Shown: positions 34,369 to 46,630, counted from the stretch's first letter. The stretch is DNA of 64,000 nt from Dyella terrae (GCF_004322705.1 NZ_SIZZ01000003.1:186001-250000), one strand, 5' to 3'. Notes: generated by a model not told the origin, from the letters alone. Made by a program: numbers and translations.

Positions 34369-37300
34369 GCGCTGACCCTCATGTACTTGCCCGGAGCTTC
34401 CGGGTTGGGCACGAACCAGGCCGGATGGCCTTCGGCGTCCTTGCCCAGGCGCGCCCCGGCCACCGGCGGGCGCGCGGCATCGAACGCGACGGCTTCGACG
34501 TTCTTGTGGCGCGGCAGGAATTCCGCTTCCTGCAGTTCCAGGATGGATTCACGGAAGGCGCGCGCGATGGCGTTGAAATCCGCTTCGCTGTGCGCGGTGG
34601 TGAAGAAGCAGGGGAAGTTGTCCAGCACATGGATGCCGCGGCTGCGCATCATGGCGAACAGCAGTTCCTGCAGCGGGTGGTCTTCGAGGAAGTTCACCTT
34701 CCACACCGACGCGAAGTTCGCCAGCTTCAGCGGCGCGCCCACGCTGGCGCAGAAATCGTTGAGCTCGTCGATGAAGACGCCGGTGCGTGCGTTGAGGCGT
34801 TCCTGCAATGCACCGCCTTCATCCTTCAGATGGTTGAGCACCGCGTGCGCGGCGGCCAGCGCCAGCGGGTGACGCACAAAGGTGCCGGCGAAATAGGTGA
34901 CGCCAACGGTCGGCACCGATGCGTCGCCGTATTGCCAGTCGCCGCCATCGAGCGCATCCATGAACTTGCGCTTGCCGGCGATCACGCCGATCGGGAAACC
35001 ACCGCCAACCACCTTGCCGTAGGAGGCCAGGTCAGCATCGATGCCAAGCACGGACTGGGCGCCGCGCGGATGCGAGCGGAAGCCCGTCACGACTTCGTCG
35101 AAGATCAGCAGCGCGCCGGCATCGGCGGTGATCGCGCGCAGCTCCTTGAGGAATTCACGCGGCTGGAAATCCGGGCGCCGGCTCTGCACCGGTTCCACCA
35201 GCACGGCGGCGATGGAGTTGGCGCGTTCGCGGATGATGGCCAGCGATTCGGGCGTCCCGTAATCGAGCACCAGCACGTTCTCGGCCGTGTTGCGCAGGAT
35301 GCCCGGCGCGGCCGGTACTGACTTGAGCTTCCTGGTGCCGCGCACGATCACTTCGTCGAAGATGCCGTGGTACGAACCGGTGAAGATCACCAGGGTGTCG
35401 CGACCGGTCACCGTGCGGGCGATGCGCACCGTGCCCATCACGGCTTCGGAGCCGGTATTGCACAGGGCGGCGCGATCGAAGCCCGTCAACTCGCACACCT
35501 GCGCGGCCACTTCACCGGCCAGCGGATGCTGCGGGCCGATCTCATAGCCGGCGTCCAGCTGCTGGCGCACCGCGTTCAGCACGAAATCCGGCTGCCAGCC
35601 GAACAGATTCATGCCAAAGCCGTTCAGCGCATCGATGTACTCGTTCCCATCAAGGTCCCACACCCGCGAACCCTTCGAGCGCTCGACGACGATCTGGTAG
35701 ATCATCTCCTTGAGCAACGGGCGGAAGCCGTTGACCACGCGCGGATCGGCGAGATGGTCACGGTGCTTCTGCGTGTATTCCTTCGATTTGCGCGTGCGCT
35801 CGATATAGCGGCGCATGAAGGTATCCAGGCGTACACGCTGGCGATCGGTGAGGTCCGTGCCGGCCGAGTGGATGCGCGCGATGGCGCCGAAGGCCTTCTT
35901 GACGTCGTAGGTGGTGTGCGCGAGCGCGGCTTCTTCGTCGTTGGCCGGCGCATCGGGCTTGGCAGCCGGTGCCACCGCCGCGGCCACGACCGGCGCTGCG
36001 ACCGGCGCCGCCACCGGCGCGGGTGCGGCCACCACGCCACCGGCGAGCAGGGCCAGTTGCTGCTGCATGATCAGCATCTGCTGCTGGATAACCTGTTGCA
36101 CGGTGCCGCTGGGTGCGGCGGCCATCGCTGGCATGGCGACGGTCGGCGCGGTCACGGCGGCGGGTGCGGCCGGTGCGGCGGGCGCCGCATCCGGGGGAAG
36201 CAGTTGGTCGATATGCATGGCGAGACGCTCGAAGGAGGAGAACGACTCCATCAGTTCGCGGAAGGTGATCTTCAGCGCGAAGGTCTTTTGCAGCTGCAAG
36301 GCCACCTGGGTCAGGGCAAGCGAGTCGAGGCCAAGCTCCATGAAGTTGGCGGCGCTGTCGGCATCGGTGAATTCGGCGCCGGAGACGTCTTCGAACAGCT
36401 CGACGAGCTGGCTGACCAGGCGCGTGCGACGGTTCGTGTCGGCAGCGCCGGAGAGGGTGGCTTCCATGGGGCTCTCCGCAGGAGGGGCAAGGGGTATGGC
36501 GGGTACGAAAGGCAGCACGTTGTCGGGCAACGCCGGGGCGACAGGCGCATCGGCGACGGCGTCGATCCAGTGGCGTTTGCGTTCAAAGGGGTAAGTCGGC
36601 AGGCACAGGCGCAGCTTGCGTTCGCGCGTGTCGAGCGCGTCGAGATCCAGCGTTGCACCGGCGCACCACAGCTGGCCAACGGCGTCCAGGAACGCATGGC
36701 GTTCACCGTCGGGCTGGTCGCCGATCGAGCTGACGATGCAGCGACCGCGCGCCTGCGTGTGCTGGCGAGCGAGCGTGGCCAGCGCGTTGCGCGGGCCTGT
36801 CTCGATGAAGACGTGGGTGCTGCCTTCGAGTACGTGCAGCACGGCGGGCGAGAACTGCACGGGTGCACGCAAGTGGCGCGTCCAGTAATCGATGGACGTT
36901 GCGTCGTCGTCGCTGAGCGGCTGGCCGGTCAGCGTGGAGACGATGGGCAGGGCCGGGGCGTGGAGCGTGATGCGCGCGACTTCCTCGCGGAACGCCGGCA
37001 GGATCGGATCCATCATCGCCGAGTGGAAGGCGTGCGAGGTATGCAGGATGCGGGTGGCAAGGCCATCGGCTTCGAGTTGCGCCGCCAGGGTTTCGATCGA
37101 AGCTTCATCTCCGCTCAGCACGCAGGCCTGCGGGCCATTGATGGCCGCCAGCTGGATCGATGCCGGCAGCCGTCCGGCGAGTTGATCGGACGAGGCGCGT
37201 ACGGACAGCATCTTGCCTGCCGGCATGGATTGCATGAGCCGACCGCGACGGGCCACCAGACGGGCGCCATCGGCCAGCGACATCACACCGGCGATGACCG

Positions 37301-40300
37301 CAGCGACGAATTCGCCGACGCTGTGGCCGATCATGGCAACCGGTTGAACACCGAGGCTCATCCACTGTTGCGCCAGTGCGTATTCGATGGCGAACGTGGC
37401 CGGCTGCGTCAGTGAGGTTTCGCGCAGCGCATCGGCATCGTCGGCGAACAGCTTGTCGCGCAGGTCAAAGCCGAGTTCGCCTTCGAAGGCGTGTACGCAG
37501 GCGAGCAGGGCATCGCGGAACACCGGCTCACTGGCGTAGAGGCCGCTGCCCATGCCGGCGTACTGCGACCCTTGCCCCGGGAACAGGAATACGACGCCAG
37601 GCGTAGCCGGCGCTGCTGCACGGGCAGGTGCCGTCGACGCCTGCGCCAGGCGCGCCACGGCCGTTTCGATATCGTTGGCGACAACATACTGGCGCTGCGA
37701 AAACACCTTGCGCGAGGTACGCAGCGTGTGCGCCACGTCGGCGAGGTTGGCGGTGTCGCTGGTGGCCAGGTGTGTCGACAGGCGTGCAGCGGCGTGCGCC
37801 GTCGCTTCCGGAGTGCGGGTGCTCAGCACTAGCAACTGCGGCCCTTCCGCTTCCTCGGATACGGGGCGCTTCGGGCCCTCCTGCAGCACCACGTGCGCAT
37901 TCGTGCCGCCCACGCCAAACGAACTGACGCCGGCCAGCAGCGGACGGCCGTTCGCCTGCCAGTCACGCCGCTGGTCATTCACCACGAACGGTGAATTGGC
38001 AAAGTCGATCTTGGGATTGGTGACCTTCAAATGCAGCGTCGGCGGCAGCACGTGGTCGCGCATCGCCAGCGCCGTCTTGATGACGCCTGCGACGCCCGCG
38101 GCCATCACGGTATGGCCGATGTTGCTCTTCACCGAACCGATGGCGCAAAAGCCACGATCTTCCGTATGACGACGGAACGCGCGGGTAAGCCCTTCCATTT
38201 CGATCGGATCGCCCAGCGGCGTGGCCGTGCCATGCGCTTCGATGTAATCGATGTCGCGCGCGTTGACGCCTGCGTTATCCAGCGCCATGGCGATCACGGC
38301 GGCCTGTCCGGTGCTGCTCGGCGCGGTGAAGCTGGACTTGACCGCGCCATCGTTGTTCACCGCGACGCCGCGAATGACGGCGATGATCATGTCGTCATCG
38401 CGAAGTGCATCGCTCAGGCGCTTGAGCAGCACCACGCCCGCGCCATCACTGAACACCGTGCCGCGCGCATCCGCATCGAAGGTGCGCGTGTGGCCATCCG
38501 GCGACAGCATCGAACCTTCCTGCGAGAGATAACCGCTGCGCGGCGGGCAGGTAACCGACGAACCACCGGCCAGCGCCATATCGCACTGTCCTGCGCGCAG
38601 GGCCAGCACCGCCTGACTGATCGCCACCAACGACGTCGAGCAGGCCGTGTTGAGGCTGACGGCCGGGCCGGTGAGATTGAGCTTGTGCGCGACGCGTGTC
38701 GCGAGATAGTCCTTCTCATTGGCCAGCATCACCTGGAACGCACCGAATTTCTCAACGAGTTCCGGATGGCGGCTCAGGTGGCGCTGGAAATACGTGGCGT
38801 TATGCATGCCGCCGAACACGCCGACGGGTTTCGCCTGCGCATCCGGCACGTAACCGCCGCGCTCCATGCATTCCCAGCACAGTTCCATGAACACGCGTTG
38901 CTGCGGATCGGTGAGGTCGGCTTCGCGCGCAGACATGCTGAAGAAACCCGCGTCGAAATCCTCCACGCCGTCAATGACGCCGCGTGCGCACACGTAGTCG
39001 GGATCGTCGCGTTCGCTCGCGGCAACGGCGTGGTCGAGCCCGTCCTTGCCGAAGAACGTGATGGTCTCGCGCCCGTCGCAGAGGTGGCGCCAGAACGTAT
39101 CGACGTCGTTGGCGCCAGGCATGCGCGCGGCCATGGCGATGATCGCGATGGGTTCGCGTTCGATGGTCTGCGGTGCGGTAGCCAGGCGCGTGTCGAGGAC
39201 AACCGCCTCACCGGCGATGCGGCCCGCAAGGCTCGCCGCCGTCGGCGTGCCGAAGAAATCGGGGATGGTGACGTCGACGGCCGCCTCGGGCTTGAGCCGC
39301 ACCACGGCTTTCACTGCCAGCAACGAGTTGCCGCCGAGGTCAAAGAAGTTGTCGTGGCGACCGACCGTATCCAGACCCAGCAGATCGGCGAAAAGCGCGG
39401 CAACACGCGATTCGACCGCACCTTGCGGTGCCGCGTACTCGGTGGCGATTTCGGGGCGACCGCGGTTGGGGGCGGGCAGGGCGCGGCGATCAAGCTTGCC
39501 GTTGGCCGTGACCGGGAGGGCGTCCAGGCGCAGGTAAATGGCCGGCACCATGAAGTCGGGCAGCGCGTGCGCCAATGCATCGCGCAGGCGACGCACGGTG
39601 ACGGTGTCATCGCCCACATAGTAGGCAACAAGGCGCTTTTGATCAGGTCGATCCTGTCGGGCGATCACGGCGCAGGCGCGCACGCCGGGCTGGCGCTGGA
39701 GCGCGGCTTCGATTTCGCCCATCTCGATGCGGTAGCCGCGGATTTTTACCTGTCCGTCGGCGCGACCGATGAATTCGATGACACCTTCCGGCAGCCAGCG
39801 CACGAGGTCACCCGTGCGATACAGGCGGTCGCCTTCCGCGCCAAACGGATCGGGCACGAAGCGCTCGCTCGTCAGGTCCGCACGTCCAAGGTAACCGCGA
39901 GCCAGGCCCGCGCCTCCGATATAGAGCTCGCCGACGGCACCGGCCGGCACCAGCTCACCGCGGGCATTCATCACGTGCAGCGTGGTATCGGCAATCGGGC
40001 GGCCGATCGGAATGGAGCGCGCATCCGGCGGCAGGTCGCGCGGGATCGGATACGTGGTGGCGAACGTGGTGCATTCGGTGGGACCGTAGCCATTGCTGAT
40101 GAGCACATCGGGCAACGCGGCGTAGGCTTTGCGCACGTGCGCCACCGACAGCGCTTCGCCGCCGATCAGCAACTGGCGCAGGCCACGCAGGCAGCTGGCA
40201 TCGTCGTCGATGATGGCGTTGAACAACGCGGCCGTAAGCCAGGCGATTTCCGCGCCGTGTTGTTCGATGCTGCGTTGCAGGGCGCAACCGGTCGGCACGC

Positions 40301-41507
40301 GCTGTTCGTGCACGACGCAGGTTCCGCCGTTGAGAAGGGCGCCCCAGATCTCCAGCGTGGATGCATCAAAGCCCAGCGGCGCGGCATGCAGCACGCGCGG
40401 ATGTTCGCCGAAGCTCACGTAATCGACATGGCGCACCAGTCGGATGATCGAGCGGTGCATGATCTGCGCGCCCTTGGGCGTGCCCGTGCTGCCGGAGGTG
40501 TACATCACGTAGGCGAGCGCGCTGCCGTCCATCGCGGACAGCGGCATGGCGTCGGTCGCTTCCTGCAATTGCGCAGGCGTCACGGATTCCAGCTCAACAT
40601 CGGCGAGGCGGAAGTTCGGCGTCGCGTGCACGATCAGGCCGGCCTGCGCGTCATTGATGACGAAGGCAAGGCGGTCGGCGGGATAGTCGGGGTCGAGCGG
40701 GAGGTAGACGGCGCCGGCCTTGAGCACGCCGAGGAGGGTGACCAGGGCGTCGGCACTGCGGTCGAGCAAGAGGGCGACGGTCTGGCCCGCGTGAATGCCG
40801 CGGCGAGCCAGTTGCCATGCGACGTGATCGGACAGACGGTCCAGCTCGGCATAGCTCAGGCTGCCGTCGTGCCAGGCGATGGCGGTGCGATCCGGCACGC
40901 GACGCACCTGTTCGGCGAACAGTCCGTGCACGCTGTCTTCGGCGCGTCGCGGGCGCGCGGTGTCGTTCCAGCGATAGATCTGCGTGTAACGCTCGGCAGG
41001 ATCGAGCAGCTCGGCGGTACCGCTGGCAAACGCTTGCAGTGCGCGCAAGACCAGTCCGGCCATCAGGTCGATCGCGTCGGCCGTGAAGGGCGCGCGATAG
41101 CGCACGTGCAAGGCCGACGACGCCATCCACCACACGCTGTTAGCGGACGCATCGGTTACATCGTCATCGGCAGCCAGCCACGCGGTTTCGCCAGGCGCAC
41201 AGGGCGCGGCATCCGCATGCGCGCGCTGCCAGTCGGCGATGATGGCGGTGGTCGGTACGGCGAGGATGGCGTGCGCAGCCTTGCCATCCGCGATGCGGGA
41301 CACCAGCAAGTCAGGCGCGCCGGTAAGACGTGCCTCGGCCATCGACAGGGCGATAGCCAGATGAGTCGCCGTCAACGCGTGTGCCGGGGCAACCGCCAGG
41401 GCGGTGGTCTGCCATGCCTGCGGCTGTTCGGAGGGATGGCCGGGCAGGGCGTCAAACAGTCGGGTGGCGGCCGCCTCGCGATCGAAAGATTCGAGCACGG
41501 CGGTCAC
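34365..41507 (-). CDS. Hybrid NRPS-PKS megasynthase, A-T-KS-AT-T-aminotransferase
   Basis: 2380 residues. An N-terminal 170 residues look like the truncated C-terminal half of a condensation domain. Then A ([11 protein letters not shown] about residue 334), T (LGGNSLLA about 726), KS (TACSTSL Cys about 954; [19 protein letters not shown]), AT (GHSVGEF about 1394; the HAFH motif favours malonyl-CoA), ACP (LGLDSLAL about 1724), an Ala/Pro-rich linker, and a PLP class-III aminotransferase ([11 protein letters not shown] Lys about 2163). No ketoreductase is present, so the beta-keto group would be transaminated, as in the mycosubtilin MycA module. Pocket residues by eye are D-A-L-T-L-G-G-T-F-K. 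GTG at 41507 follows GGAGAAGG. Confidence 0.9.
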   Translation of the reverse strand: MTAVLESFDREAAATRLFDALPGHPSEQPQAWQTTALAVAPAHALTATHLAIALSMAEARLTGAPDLLVSRIADGKAAHAILAVPTTAIIADWQRAHADAAPCAPGETAWLAADDDVTDASANSVWWMASSALHVRYRAPFTADAIDLMAGLVLRALQAFASGTAELLDPAERYTQIYRWNDTARPRRAEDSVHGLFAEQVRRVPDRTAIAWHDGSLSYAELDRLSDHVAWQLARRGIHAGQTVALLLDRSADALVTLLGVLKAGAVYLPLDPDYPADRLAFVINDAQAGLIVHATPNFRLADVELESVTPAQLQEATDAMPLSAMDGSALAYVMYTSGSTGTPKGAQIMHRSIIRLVRHVDYVSFGEHPRVLHAAPLGFDASTLEIWGALLNGGTCVVHEQRVPTGCALQRSIEQHGAEIAWLTAALFNAIIDDDASCLRGLRQLLIGGEALSVAHVRKAYAALPDVLISNGYGPTECTTFATTYPIPRDLPPDARSIPIGRPIADTTLHVMNARGELVPAGAVGELYIGGAGLARGYLGRADLTSERFVPDPFGAEGDRLYRTGDLVRWLPEGVIEFIGRADGQVKIRGYRIEMGEIEAALQRQPGVRACAVIARQDRPDQKRLVAYYVGDDTVTVRRLRDALAHALPDFMVPAIYLRLDALPVTANGKLDRRALPAPNRGRPEIATEYAAPQGAVESRVAALFADLLGLDTVGRHDNFFDLGGNSLLAVKAVVRLKPEAAVDVTIPDFFGTPTAASLAGRIAGEAVVLDTRLATAPQTIEREPIAIIAMAARMPGANDVDTFWRHLCDGRETITFFGKDGLDHAVAASERDDPDYVCARGVIDGVEDFDAGFFSMSAREADLTDPQQRVFMELCWECMERGGYVPDAQAKPVGVFGGMHNATYFQRHLSRHPELVEKFGAFQVMLANEKDYLATRVAHKLNLTGPAVSLNTACSTSLVAISQAVLALRAGQCDMALAGGSSVTCPPRSGYLSQEGSMLSPDGHTRTFDADARGTVFSDGAGVVLLKRLSDALRDDDMIIAVIRGVAVNNDGAVKSSFTAPSSTGQAAVIAMALDNAGVNARDIDYIEAHGTATPLGDPIEMEGLTRAFRRHTEDRGFCAIGSVKSNIGHTVMAAGVAGVIKTALAMRDHVLPPTLHLKVTNPKIDFANSPFVVNDQRRDWQANGRPLLAGVSSFGVGGTNAHVVLQEGPKRPVSEEAEGPQLLVLSTRTPEATAHAAARLSTHLATSDTANLADVAHTLRTSRKVFSQRQYVVANDIETAVARLAQASTAPARAAAPATPGVVFLFPGQGSQYAGMGSGLYASEPVFRDALLACVHAFEGELGFDLRDKLFADDADALRETSLTQPATFAIEYALAQQWMSLGVQPVAMIGHSVGEFVAAVIAGVMSLADGARLVARRGRLMQSMPAGKMLSVRASSDQLAGRLPASIQLAAINGPQACVLSGDEASIETLAAQLEADGLATRILHTSHAFHSAMMDPILPAFREEVARITLHAPALPIVSTLTGQPLSDDDATSIDYWTRHLRAPVQFSPAVLHVLEGSTHVFIETGPRNALATLARQHTQARGRCIVSSIGDQPDGERHAFLDAVGQLWCAGATLDLDALDTRERKLRLCLPTYPFERKRHWIDAVADAPVAPALPDNVLPFVPAIPLAPPAESPMEATLSGAADTNRRTRLVSQLVELFEDVSGAEFTDADSAANFMELGLDSLALTQVALQLQKTFALKITFRELMESFSSFERLAMHIDQLLPPDAAPAAPAAPAAVTAPTVAMPAMAAAPSGTVQQVIQQQMLIMQQQLALLAGGVVAAPAPVAAPVAAPVVAAAVAPAAKPDAPANDEEAALAHTTYDVKKAFGAIARIHSAGTDLTDRQRVRLDTFMRRYIERTRKSKEYTQKHRDHLADPRVVNGFRPLLKEMIYQIVVERSKGSRVWDLDGNEYIDALNGFGMNLFGWQPDFVLNAVRQQLDAGYEIGPQHPLAGEVAAQVCELTGFDRAALCNTGSEAVMGTVRIARTVTGRDTLVIFTGSYHGIFDEVIVRGTRKLKSVPAAPGILRNTAENVLVLDYGTPESLAIIRERANSIAAVLVEPVQSRRPDFQPREFLKELRAITADAGALLIFDEVVTGFRSHPRGAQSVLGIDADLASYGKVVGGGFPIGVIAGKRKFMDALDGGDWQYGDASVPTVGVTYFAGTFVRHPLALAAAHAVLNHLKDEGGALQERLNARTGVFIDELNDFCASVGAPLKLANFASVWKVNFLEDHPLQELLFAMMRSRGIHVLDNFPCFFTTAHSEADFNAIARAFRESILELQEAEFLPRHKNVEAVAFDAARPPVAGARLGKDAEGHPAWFVPNPEAPGKYMRVSA

Positions 41508-42114
41508 GACACCTTCTCCGTAAGGAATGCCTGCAGCTCCCGGGCTTCAAGGCGAGCGGCCAAACGGGCATGCATGCTTCCACCCTCCCCCCAAAATCCA
41601 GCGGGATGGCCGACGTCGGAATCAGATCGCTTCTGGTTGCGATGGGCGGCGCATCCGGGTCCGGCAGGTTCAGGCGCGCCGCCTGAAAAAGCCGGAAGTC
41701 GGGGAGAATTGTCGAATAATCGCCGCGCGATTCCTTTACGTCATCACGGCTATGTCCCGCCTATGCCTTTGGGTCTAGGGCACCGGAAAAGACGGCAAAC
41801 GCACTGATTTTTCGAGGCTGGCCCGCTGGCCGGCCGCTACCTGAATGCCCGGCCACAGGGCCTATGGTCCACTGCGAGCGTGGGGCCGTGCCGGACGTCG
41901 GGGCACGCGGCGCCGAGTCCCGCTTTTCATTCCGGGGTTTACCCGACGGCGGCGCGACACGGTTCCGAATCGCGCCCGCGCACGTCCCCGGCCGCCGTCG
42001 GTTCCCGTCCCGGATGCCCTCTCGCGGGTCAGATGGATCGTCGGATCACCCCTGGAATCCGAAGGCTCGGGACGCCCCCGGCCACCGCCTTGCGAACTGA
42101 ACGAGCAACCTGCC
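41508..42114. promoter_or_regulatory. 607-bp divergent intergenic region
   Basis: It separates the minus-strand megasynthase from the plus-strand effector-like gene, so both promoters should lie here. GAGAAGG just before the megasynthase is its ribosome site. I could not fix -35/-10 boxes with confidence. The long plus-strand frames crossing it are GC-rich shadows. Confidence 0.4.
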
Positions 42115-45100
42115 ATGCCCCATCCCTCAAATAGCGCCTCACAAAACATCAACGTCGTGCCGGCCGCCATCCGCGCCAGCGGCGCCGGTTCGCTGGACCC
42201 CGCCGACTTGCCCATCGCACACATCTGCAACAGTGCGGGTTGGCACCTGCCCGAACCCTCTGGCATGGCCATGGAATGGCAGCCGCTCGCCGGCCCTGCT
42301 CCCGTGAATTCCGGGGCGGACGCAACCGGCGACGCCAATGCCGAAGTCGAGTGGATGGATGCAAGTGAATCGGGCAGCTGGATGACCGACAGTCAGGATC
42401 CGCTCCTGAGCAGCCTCGCAAGCTCGTACAGCACAACCAACCCCAGCGAAGTGGCCTTCCGGGCCGAACTGGCCGCAGCGCATCGGCCGGTGCTGGGGCG
42501 TGGCTGGACAGGCATCGAACGATACGACCCGAACACCCGCGACCTGCTCGAGTCCTCCCTGGACGAGGCATTCATCGCCACGCAGGCGAGCATGCGCAAT
42601 ATCCGGATTCGTCAGGAAGATACGGTCAAGCTGGTCGCATCGATCTGCGATACCCGCGATCCTGTGCAGATCGAACGCGCTTGCGACACGTTCGTGGTCA
42701 TCCTGGACAAGGTGCTCCGAGGGCTGTCCCACCTCCATCACAATGACGATCTCATCGCGTTGGTTGACCCCGACGATGAAGACAGCATGGCGGAAGTCTA
42801 TACACACGACCCCATGCGCCGGACTTTCTTCTTCGACAGCGCCAGATTCCTCAGTCTCGATTGCGCCGACGATGAATACCGCGCCCAGTTGGTGAGAGTC
42901 ATGCGCATCGACATGGCCCGGACGTTCATTCACGAAGAGATCCACAAGATCTTTGGCCTCGGCGACCTCAGTTACCTCACGTATCTCACCGATGACATGG
43001 TGCCTGGTGCGCCGCTCCCCGAAATCCCGGCGCACTTTGCCAAAGTCCGGCGTGAACTGGTGAACTCACCTTCGCGTCGACGCTCCCTCCTGAGGGAGAG
43101 TGGTTACCGAAAGGATTCCATGAGTGGACTGCCTGAGGAAAATCGCAAGGACCGCAAGAGATGGCAGCGGATGGCCAACGCCGTCTTCCGGGCAACCGGC
43201 CAGCTCTTTCCACGCAATGCGGACCAGAACCGCCCGTCGATGGGTCATGCGATGGAGGAGAATGAACTGGCTGCCGCCGCGTTCCACTTCTACATACCCG
43301 ATGTCATGGCGACGTTCGTGGCGCTCACCAGTGGGATGGAAGTGGATGCATATGCCGGCACGATGCCGAACTGGTACCCGCCCTTACAGGAGGTCGGCAC
43401 GCACAGGCAACAACAAAAATCCAACTGGGCCGACGTGGCCGACACCTACCTTGGCGTGAAAGCAATCGGCGTGTCCATGCCGTCGGCCGGCAGGACGGGC
43501 GCCCAGTCACCCAGTCCTTCGGAAGTATCCCAGGGTAGCGGCAAGGGCGAGATGATGGATGAGCGCATCCATCGCTGCCTGGAGCGTCTGAACGAGGGGC
43601 TGCATGTGCTGCCAATGACGGGGGACCACGTGCCCGAATACATGATTGCCATCGCCCGAGAAATGCGCCCGGAACTGTTGCGCCGGGTGGCCGAATCGGA
43701 TGAGGTGAAAGTGACTTATCTGACCGGCGAGCTTGCCATGCTGGAAATTCACGCCAACGGTTCCATCGAAGAGGTGCAGATTTCTTATCGACTTGATGCG
43801 CCAGTCGTCGCCAAACCAAAAGAGCTTCCCCCCGCTTCACGCGTGGCGGAACGCTCGCGGTCGCACCAGAAACTGCATCGATCCATCGACGCCCGTGCCG
43901 TCGCGCCACGCATGCCACAGACCGTCGCAACGCGCGCAAAGGACCCTGCGGCCGACGTTCGGATGGAGCAGCACCTCAGCGATCCGATGGAAAGGGCGCG
44001 CGACGCATTGTCCCTGCGCGCAGCGGTTTCGCCGTCGGCAGCCGATCGGCACGCCGGGTCATTGATGGGCGAGTCGCGCGAAAGGATCAGGCGCATGGGC
44101 GCAAAACTCGTGGCGCTCGGCGACTACCGGACGCCAGGCCTGCCCCGGAAGCTGGGGCACATCCTGAGCGAACTGAGCCAGGTTGAGGGCTGGCCGATGG
44201 CACACCAGGCGGAACTGTTCATGGAGCCTGCCGTGCTTCCCACCTTTGCGGAACTGATGTGGGCCTACCCAAGAAATTCGGAGCCTCTGGCGATCGTCCC
44301 GATGTCGCACGCTTTGAAGGTGCTGTCGTTGCATCTGGCGACGTCCGCTGGCCAGGATAAGCCGGGGCTGGCGCTCGATATTCTCGATCGGCTTATTCCT
44401 GCCGAGAAGGTCAAAGACAAAGGCAAAGACAAGGACTCGACCATGGCCTCATCGCCTTCGCAGGCGGCCGGAAGTAAAGGCTTGTCCGCGGCGAGCCTGA
44501 TCGCGGGCATGCATCGGTCGCTCCATGGGTCAGGTGTGGCGATCCAGTTCGTCGAGTTGCTGGAACGGGCGGTTTCGCATCTCGATCCCGGGAAACACCG
44601 CGAGGTGGCAAAGCGTCTGAAAGGGAATGGGGAACGTGCGGTCGCGCCATGGTCGGACAAGATGTCGGTCAGGGACCGTTTCAAGGAGGACGTCTACGGA
44701 ATTTCCACGCAGGGCGCTCCGGAAAAGGTCATCTCCGATCATCTGATCGATCGCGTGCGCCGCATCATTCGCCCCGGCGCATCGCCGGCAGGCAAACCAT
44801 CCCCCAGGGACGTTCGCGCGGCCCTGGAGAAGTTGACCCCTTCGACACCTCTGGCGGTGGCGGTCCAGCACGCACGGCGATTGACCGAGATCGATCCTGA
44901 AGTGCCCTCCGAGAGCGCTCTGATTCTCGCCAGCAACCGGGCCCGGATTGCCAGCGAAAGCAGAGCGAAGCATGAGCGTAGGAAAGCTGAATTCAAGGCA
45001 AACCTGCGCGACTCGATCGCTGCCGAAGCCGGCGCGTACCAACGGTCCCTGGCGCGTGGAAAGATCGACGAGGAAGAGCGACAGGCGCGCCTGTCGCAGG

Positions 45101-45570
45101 CGTACCACCAGCGCATGGCCAGCTATCGGTCCGGTCGCGTTGCGCAAGCCGAGCAGCAGCGAATCGCGGGGCACGCCAGCCATGCGAAGACGACCGCGAT
45201 GAATGATGCGAAACGTGACTCAGCCAGGTCCGCTTTGATGCGTGCGCCAGGCAAGGTGTCGAATCGAGGAACGCGGGTCCCCCCACTGGGATGCGCGAGT
45301 GAGGGCAGGCTGCCGATATCGACCTCGACCTTGGCGTCCAGGCATATGCCGGCGCCGCCTGGGGCCATGGCGCAGATATCGCCGGAGGACCTGGAGCGTC
45401 GATTCAATGACCTAAGGAGGTTGAATGCGCATGAGCCAGGCGAAAGTGCAAAGGACATGGAAATGCGCTCTGCCCGGTTGGCGGCATACTGGATGCAGCA
45501 AGGGGTCCGGGAGGCGCGCGAAATAGAGCGTCGGCACCGTGCCCTGCGAGGCGGTCCCTCGCCGACTTAA
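42115..45570 (+). CDS. Large HExxH metalloprotease-like, effector-like protein
   Basis: A 1151-residue protein, the only plus-strand gene between 17.8 and 54.1 kb. The start is ATG 42115, which is not backed by a clear ribosome site; the frame is open to 41845 with basic, shadow-like sequence. The N terminus is rich in Ser, Asn, Pro and Ala (PHPSNSASQNINVV), as in type III effectors, with no signal peptide. Residues about 250-290 contain ARTFIHEEIHKIFG, an HExxH zinc motif (His273, Glu274, His277), with a downstream MGHAMEENELAAAAFH that could supply a further ligand. The rest is charged and helical, with KDKGKDKD and SQAYHQRMASYR segments. Resemblance to M91-type effectors is tentative. No secretion system is in the window. 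Confidence 0.6.
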   Translation: MPHPSNSASQNINVVPAAIRASGAGSLDPADLPIAHICNSAGWHLPEPSGMAMEWQPLAGPAPVNSGADATGDANAEVEWMDASESGSWMTDSQDPLLSSLASSYSTTNPSEVAFRAELAAAHRPVLGRGWTGIERYDPNTRDLLESSLDEAFIATQASMRNIRIRQEDTVKLVASICDTRDPVQIERACDTFVVILDKVLRGLSHLHHNDDLIALVDPDDEDSMAEVYTHDPMRRTFFFDSARFLSLDCADDEYRAQLVRVMRIDMARTFIHEEIHKIFGLGDLSYLTYLTDDMVPGAPLPEIPAHFAKVRRELVNSPSRRRSLLRESGYRKDSMSGLPEENRKDRKRWQRMANAVFRATGQLFPRNADQNRPSMGHAMEENELAAAAFHFYIPDVMATFVALTSGMEVDAYAGTMPNWYPPLQEVGTHRQQQKSNWADVADTYLGVKAIGVSMPSAGRTGAQSPSPSEVSQGSGKGEMMDERIHRCLERLNEGLHVLPMTGDHVPEYMIAIAREMRPELLRRVAESDEVKVTYLTGELAMLEIHANGSIEEVQISYRLDAPVVAKPKELPPASRVAERSRSHQKLHRSIDARAVAPRMPQTVATRAKDPAADVRMEQHLSDPMERARDALSLRAAVSPSAADRHAGSLMGESRERIRRMGAKLVALGDYRTPGLPRKLGHILSELSQVEGWPMAHQAELFMEPAVLPTFAELMWAYPRNSEPLAIVPMSHALKVLSLHLATSAGQDKPGLALDILDRLIPAEKVKDKGKDKDSTMASSPSQAAGSKGLSAASLIAGMHRSLHGSGVAIQFVELLERAVSHLDPGKHREVAKRLKGNGERAVAPWSDKMSVRDRFKEDVYGISTQGAPEKVISDHLIDRVRRIIRPGASPAGKPSPRDVRAALEKLTPSTPLAVAVQHARRLTEIDPEVPSESALILASNRARIASESRAKHERRKAEFKANLRDSIAAEAGAYQRSLARGKIDEEERQARLSQAYHQRMASYRSGRVAQAEQQRIAGHASHAKTTAMNDAKRDSARSALMRAPGKVSNRGTRVPPLGCASEGRLPISTSTLASRHMPAPPGAMAQISPEDLERRFNDLRRLNAHEPGESAKDMEMRSARLAAYWMQQGVREAREIERRHRALRGGPSPT

Positions 45571-45653
45571 GCCCCATGGCAGACGACGTCCAGCGTTAGC
45601 ACCCGGCTTCCCCAGGCCGTACACGCATCGCTTTTTCTGCGGCAGGCCGACGC

Positions 45654-46592
45654 TCAGGTCGGCTCTGCTTCCGCGCCATGCAGCAGGCGATTCACGCGCT
45701 GGCCAGCACGTGCAAACCCGCATTTGGCACGATCAAGCCACGCGTTCCTGCCAATGGGGCTTGGGTGCAGGCCAAACTGCCGTAATCGTGCATTGAAGCG
45801 ATAAGCGTCCGTCCACATGTCCGACTGGCGCGTGCGGAAGGTGAGTGCGAGCGAAACAGAGAGCTCGCCAGCCGTATGCACGCGGTGTGGCGCAATGAAG
45901 GGGTGGTGTACGCCGACGCCGGGCTCCAGCGTATAGGCCATGGCCTTGGCTTCGAACGAAGGCAGGTAGCGCGGACGGTTGCCGACGCGCGACAGCAACA
46001 GATCCTTCTGTTCGGACGACATGATGTCATCGTCGTCCTGGTCCCAGAGAAACACCTGCTTGGTGCCGCGCAACTGCAGCAGGAAATTCATCTCGCGATC
46101 CATGTGATAGGGCGTCACGGCATGGCGCGTCGAGATAAAGACGTACGTGGAGTACCACGTGATCCATGGATCCATGCCGTGGGTTTGCGCGGCGATCTCG
46201 CCGATCAGCCCTTCGATGATGGGCTGGTACTCCGGATCGCGTTCGGGATTGTTGATGCAGATGTAGGCCTGGCTTTCCTCGAAATGATCGAGCACGTCGC
46301 TGAGCGTCAGGTCCTTCTTGTAATGGTCGTACGACGTCTCAAGGGGCTCGTCGCCAGGGATGTTGCCCATGCGGAACAGAATGTCCTGAGGCGGTCGACG
46401 GCGGCAGAGCGTGAACAGCGACTCCAGCGAAAACGCCGGGTGATTCGCCATGTGGTGTTCAATCTGAAAAGGCTTGCGGTTGTAGAGCTCGCGCATCGTG
46501 CCGGCATCGAAGCCAAGCATGCGCGATGTCTCCTTGCGTCCACGCGCGAGCATCCGCGCATAGTGATCGTGCGAAATCATCTGGCCCAGCAT
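45654..46592 (-). CDS. Cupin/JmjC-like Fe(II)/2-oxoglutarate oxygenase
   Basis: A 312-residue protein with a cupin-like_8 fold. TPYHMDREMNFLLQLRGTKQ contains the HxD of the iron triad, VHHPFIAPHRVH provides the distal His, and the Lys/Gln near the first motif suits 2-oxoglutarate binding. Family members hydroxylate side chains or small molecules. The ATG at 46592 follows GAGGGGAGCGAC. It sits between the secreted protein gene and the effector-like gene; within the minus-strand locus it could tailor the NRPS-PKS product, but a protein substrate is also possible. Confidence 0.75.
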   Translation of the reverse strand: MLGQMISHDHYARMLARGRKETSRMLGFDAGTMRELYNRKPFQIEHHMANHPAFSLESLFTLCRRRPPQDILFRMGNIPGDEPLETSYDHYKKDLTLSDVLDHFEESQAYICINNPERDPEYQPIIEGLIGEIAAQTHGMDPWITWYSTYVFISTRHAVTPYHMDREMNFLLQLRGTKQVFLWDQDDDDIMSSEQKDLLLSRVGNRPRYLPSFEAKAMAYTLEPGVGVHHPFIAPHRVHTAGELSVSLALTFRTRQSDMWTDAYRFNARLRQFGLHPSPIGRNAWLDRAKCGFARAGQRVNRLLHGAEAEPT

Positions 46593-46630
46593 GTCGCTCC
46601 CCTCAACGGAAGAAACCACACAGGCACGAG

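Noticed and set aside
34365-41507. N-terminal adenylation domain read as a fatty-acyl ligase (as in MycA)
   Set aside because: Signature positions ([23 protein letters not shown]) are those of amino-acid-activating A domains, not of acyl ligases.
38031-41807. 1258-codon plus-strand frame opposite the hybrid megasynthase
   Set aside because: Antisense to the KS and A domains, Arg/His/Gly-rich, no signal or motif. The minus strand has unambiguous active-site motifs.
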